Part shown: positions 60,600-64,000 of the stretch, piece by piece
Position numbering within the stretch: the stretch's first letter is position 1
Layout: the number at the start of each line of letters is the position of its first letter
Source of the DNA: Ophiocordyceps camponoti-saundersi (nom. inval.)
Taxonomy: Eukaryota > Ascomycota > Sordariomycetes > Hypocreales > Ophiocordycipitaceae
Direction of reading: 5' to 3'
Length of the DNA: 64,000 nt
Assembly: GCA_003339415.1 (NCBI GenBank)
Contig: PDHQ01000001.1
Span: 186,001-250,000 of the forward strand
The notes under the pieces: generated by a model
Databases searched by the model: none
The model's input: only the letters and a program-made list of their open reading frames with translations
What the model was told of the DNA's origin: nothing
Made by a program: the position numbers and the translations under genes

Positions 60600-61505
60600 A
60601 GGACCTGGTGCGGGCTGAGAGCCGGGAGACGAGGTTCTGGAGGAACTCCGCCAAGTCAATCGGTGCATCAATTGGCGCATCGCAGAACATGAGGGAGTTG
60701 ACAGGTCCGCGTACATTCCCGGATCGCCGTTCGAAGCCCCCGTCCACCTCAACTTGGAGTCCAAAGTCGGCACGGAGTCAGCGGTGGCCGAGCCCGTGGA
60801 TTTGGCCAAGTCGGAGGTCAGAGTAATGTCGTCTTCTGGTGACGGGTCGGAGTGGGAGACAGAGGCAGCAAAGGCGGAAACTGTTGCTTGAGATCTTGAA
60901 CAAGCTTATCGAAAACACGATGAAAGTCCCTGTCAACGACGGAGTATGAAGAGAAAAGTTTGTAGCAGAGGTTGGATTGCTTGCTTGGTCCTACAGGCAA
61001 TGAGTCCTACGACAACTTGGACACGAGATTCACCTTTTCAGATGCTCAATTGCATGTCGACTATCCGAAATAACCCCCGACGCGGCAAGGTCGTGGAGGG
61101 AGTACATCGACAGACACAGGACAAGACTTTCTAAGCGGAAATCATCATCGTTCTGAACCCTCCTCCCATCGGCTGTTGGGTGCTGGGAACTACCATCCCT
61201 CTTCTGTCGGAAACCCGACGACAAAATGTTCAGACCCGAGGATTCAATGCTATAGTGTGTTTGAAGCCAAGCATCGGTACTGGACGATTCCTGTCGAGCC
61301 ACAGCTGAGACACTTGCTAGCCTTACAAACTCGAATAAGCCGGTGAAGGCTCCTATCGCTCAGGTGCTGAAATCGTGGAAGAAAGCCACGGCATTCACCA
61401 TCAAGCTGGCAGATGACACCTATAAGAGGGAAAAGCACGAGGGGAAGCTGGACTGCCTGGCTAATGATACGGTCTATGTGGACGTTGCGGTTTGGGGCTC
61501 AATCG
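60600..61505 (+). pseudogene. Decayed coding region with several in-frame stops
   Basis: A plus frame from about 60633 reads ELRQVNRCINWRIAEHEG and continues to a stop at 60889. A neighbouring frame from about 60869 reads RRKLLLEILNKLIENTMKV and runs on past at least five in-frame stops, ending in a well-formed piece (PVKAPIAQVLKSWKKATAF) near 61350. Composition is protein-like but no single open frame survives. No family is recognised. Confidence 0.35.
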
Positions 61506-61612
61506 CACGCCTACGGTAACACAATGCACATCAACTACACGATTTCCTGCGAACAAGTCTCGCAAATGCGAGACCGCGGCGAATGTCCTTATCATTGAGA
61601 TTGCGCGTCAAT

Positions 61613-62603
61613 AGGATGACGCTCGTCAAGATGGCGATAAGAAGAGCGCGGAGCAAAGTCCGCAACTACGTCGATGAAGCACCTTCAGCACCTGGTCGAC
61701 GCGAAATTCCTGCCCATGTAAGTTTTGTTCTCCGCGTGTTATTTTTCGGCATATCCTGATCTTTTCATAGGGACGTACTCGACGCTATATTTTTTCCGGC
61801 GAGGATCTTCATAAGTTTTACGCCCGCTACGGCGATAACGATGACGACGAAATCCTCGAGGAGGAGGGCGACGACTTTATTATAGTCGACGACGATGGCG
61901 TTGCGGAGGTTGAGGCCGACGCCGATAACGACGATGACGGCGACGATGTTAAAGACGATAAAGACGACGCTGGCCTTCGGGCCATGGTGAAATGGGCCGT
62001 GCGCGAGATCGCTCGCAGCCGAGGCCAATCCACAACATGGTGAGGGCACGATGCTTGGCAACAAGATCCTGGCAAATATCTACCCATCTCCCTTCCGTTT
62101 CTCAGATACGGGAATACTGGACCGACCCGGCACACAACAGCCTCTCTGAGCTTCCTCAAGTTCATGCCGGAAGCAAACATGGATGCAATCTCAACAGAGG
62201 CATCCAGGCCGAGTTCTCCATAAGCGTCACCCGGCCACATCATCGCAACTCTCGGCAGGTATTCTTGGGACTCCGAGACGGGGGACTCTCCGCTATACCC
62301 GGGCACACCATCGATCTCACGAACGACCCGGCCGCGCGCACTCTTTTCTCCGAGAAGCGCGAACCAAGTGGCCCCCCCTCCAGCCAGTGTCTAATACCCA
62401 GGTGGTTCGAGAAGCGGGTCTATGAGAAGAAAATATTGCTGCAAAAGATGGTCGTGCAAATGACCATCAGATTCGCAGTGGACCGGGCGTTGTTCGTGGA
62501 CGACCCCGAGCTGACGCTGATTCTGACGAAGCTACGGGACAATTGTCCCACACTTTTCGACATGTTCCAGTCGATACGAAAAATGCGAAGCAATGTTCCA
62601 TGA
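61613..62603 (+). pseudogene. Possible acidic hypothetical gene, incompletely resolved
   Basis: An exon-like piece from the ATG at 61617 (MTLVKMAIRRARSKV) reaches a GTAAGT donor at 61720 and a CATAG acceptor near 61770, then reads FSGEDLHKFYARYGDN and a long Asp/Glu run. From about 62106 another frame is open to 62603 (IREYWTDPAHNSLSEL, later VDRALFVDDPELTLIL). I found no donor-acceptor pair that joins the two well. The pieces may be one gene with an unseen intron or a decayed gene. No domain is recognised. Confidence 0.3.
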
Positions 62604-63130
62604 CAAGATTAAAGCAACTTGGAAGGCCAAAGTGGCAAAGAACCTTAAGATCTCTGCCACAACGGAGACTCCGTACGCACACGTCCTTGGGAAACAGGCA
62701 GCAAAAGGCGATTGGGTCAGTTGGTGCATGACCCGGGTGATGTGGACGGATGATGCTCTCGCGACTTTGTGTAGGCACGTGCAGGAAATCTGGGTGGTTG
62801 CTGAAAAGGATATCAAAACCGACCCCTTGCCCAAGAACTGGCCTATCTGGACAGGGAAGACACTGCAACTACTGGCGGTCCTCCGAAGTGGCTGGCTCGT
62901 CTGTCCAGTCGGCCATCCCTATTGGCGATGAGGATGACATTGCAGAAGACAGGGAAGTAATCGAGCTGGAAGATTCATCCGAGGCTGAGAATGAGGGAGG
63001 TGAACTTTTGTCTGGTGGTTATCTTGAACATGCTGTGCGCTGGCCTGCCGGCATGCCCTATCCTCATTACCTGACTCCTGCCCAGGAAGCTCAAGTCGCG
63101 GCAGAGAAGAACCGACGGATGAGAGGCTAG
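62593..63130 (+). pseudogene. Two overlapping coding-like frames, probably one frameshifted gene
   Basis: One frame (62593-62931) reads MFHDKIKATWKAKVAKNL and GDWVSWCMTRVMWTDDAL. From about 62870 the sense moves to another frame that ends at 63130 with an acidic stretch (DEDDIAEDREVIELEDSSEA) and a tail (AQEAQVAAEKNRRMRG). No splice signals separate them convincingly, so a frameshift is the simpler reading. No family is recognised. Confidence 0.35.
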
Positions 63131-63711
63131 CAGACCTACAAAAATTGTGCCTCACGTCTTATCACTTCGTTAGTGAGATGATCAAACAAGATGAGAACGG
63201 CAAAGAGCAACTCCTTCTTTCAACCATGGGAACGACGCCTCTGGCCTCGATCAGGAATAGGGAGAGTGGCAGATGCCAGCACACCGCAAAATATCTGGGA
63301 ATTTTAATCAGTGGAAAAGCCGACTTCTTCGCAACTTCAAGGTAAGTTTCACTGTTTCACAGACGTCTAAAGTCTTAGTGTTTTGTTAACATTATATAGT
63401 AGGACTACATTAACGCCTAGGCCTCGGCCGATAGGCATTTTCGTGGTTTGGACGATATGATCAGAATTCGAGACTCTTTGAGAATGAAATTTTCACTAGA
63501 CGAGTTTCTGATAATTTTCGATTTTGCAAAAAGCCCTGGACAAAATGCCCCTTTTACTCCCTCGGCGAGATTCCCAACGAGATGTTTATTCTCCCCCAAG
63601 ATTAATTTGCACTCAGGCTTGAATCTTCAACAATCTTCGCCTGACTTGGACAAATCCTTAAAGCTTGCGCGCAAGGACTTCATCTATCAACGTCGAGTGG
63701 ATATGCAGTGA
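63131..63711 (+). other. Short ORFs with a possible donor site
   Basis: A GTAAGT donor occurs at 63343 after an open stretch (63145-63342), and another ORF (63448-63711) begins MDDMIRIRDSLRMKF. The two cannot be linked with confidence. AT content rises near 63380-63410. Confidence 0.25.
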
Positions 63712-64000
63712 ACACTGCACTTCGGCCAGGGAGAGGACTTTCAACCTTGTCTTTGGGCTGGGTTATTTCATGTGCCTCTTTGGACACCAGGAGCGGATGG
63801 ACTGTTGCGGGCTAGGTGCATCAAAACGATGATAGCCTCGCAAACGGGACGGGAGCGAGGCAGCAAGGACTCAAAGCCGACGTCAAACCAAATGACGGCC
63901 TTGGGCCAATTCGTCTGCTTCACGCTCATGGCAATCGACATCAAGTACATCAACAGTCCCCCTATGCCTTCAAATCAAACGTCGATTGCCAGCGTGTTCG
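63712..64000 (+). other. Open frame running off the window edge
   Basis: From 63715 one plus frame stays open to the last base (95 codons), with readable pieces such as FVCFTLMAIDIKYIN. An ATG is available at 63820. It may be part of a gene that continues beyond 64000. No family is recognised, and a minus-strand ORF (63768-63953) overlaps it. Confidence 0.3.

Overview
The window looks like nuclear DNA of a filamentous ascomycete, probably a Sordariomycete and perhaps Hypocreales. Genes carry short introns (mostly 50-120 nt) with GT-AG ends. Intergenic DNA is rich in CT, GA and TACA/TATG microsatellites. There is a full fungal Dicer-1 gene, and one AT-rich element shows the CpA/TpG loss expected of repeat-induced point mutation (RIP). 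The order-level placement is inference; no marker was aligned.

Layout. 1-0.73 kb (minus): a cysteine-cluster protein broken by an in-frame TAG. 1.2-2.2 kb: STYX/dual-specificity phosphatase. 3.96-8.6 kb (minus): Dicer-like 1. 9.3-10.6 kb (minus): membrane-anchored short-chain dehydrogenase. 10.9-13.0 kb (minus): DUF2235 hydrolase. 14.3-16.8 kb (minus) and 17.3-18.2 kb (plus): an RBM25-like splicing factor divergent from mitochondrial ribosomal protein bS21m. 18.4-20.5 kb (minus): augmin subunit HAUS6. 20.8-22.1 kb (minus): secreted DUF4419 protein. 24.2-25.4 kb (minus): mannitol-1-phosphate dehydrogenase. 27.4-29.3 kb (minus): glucose-6-phosphate isomerase. 29.9-32.0 kb (minus): Sch9 kinase, divergent from beta'-COP at 33.7-36.5 kb. 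37.0-37.6 kb (minus): small GPI-type surface protein. 38.4-41.2 kb: a 2.8-kb RIP-degraded element with 176-bp inverted repeats. 42.0-43.6 kb (minus): TauD dioxygenase. 46.6-49.5 kb: GH18 chitinase with a Ser/Ala-rich tail. 50.8-53.4 kb: secreted GH2 glycosidase whose intron holds a C-tract and an assembly gap. 53.7-54.4 kb (minus): a secreted 16-cysteine protein. 54.4-64 kb: a poorly ordered accessory stretch of short, frame-broken ORFs, including a zinc-knuckle ORF and a scrap resembling the start of nucleoside-phosphorylase-type NLRs.

Most of 1-37 kb is conserved housekeeping sequence. Mannitol-1-phosphate dehydrogenase and glucose-6-phosphate isomerase meet at fructose-6-phosphate, and Sch9 is a nutrient kinase next door, but nothing shows co-regulation. 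From 37 kb rightward the window becomes accessory: surface and secreted proteins, cell-wall hydrolases, a dead transposon and decayed genes.

Exon joins were worked out by hand by keeping frame and family motifs; every join given sums to a whole number of codons. Three introns fit only as GC-AG. Protein families were recognised by eye, without database searches.
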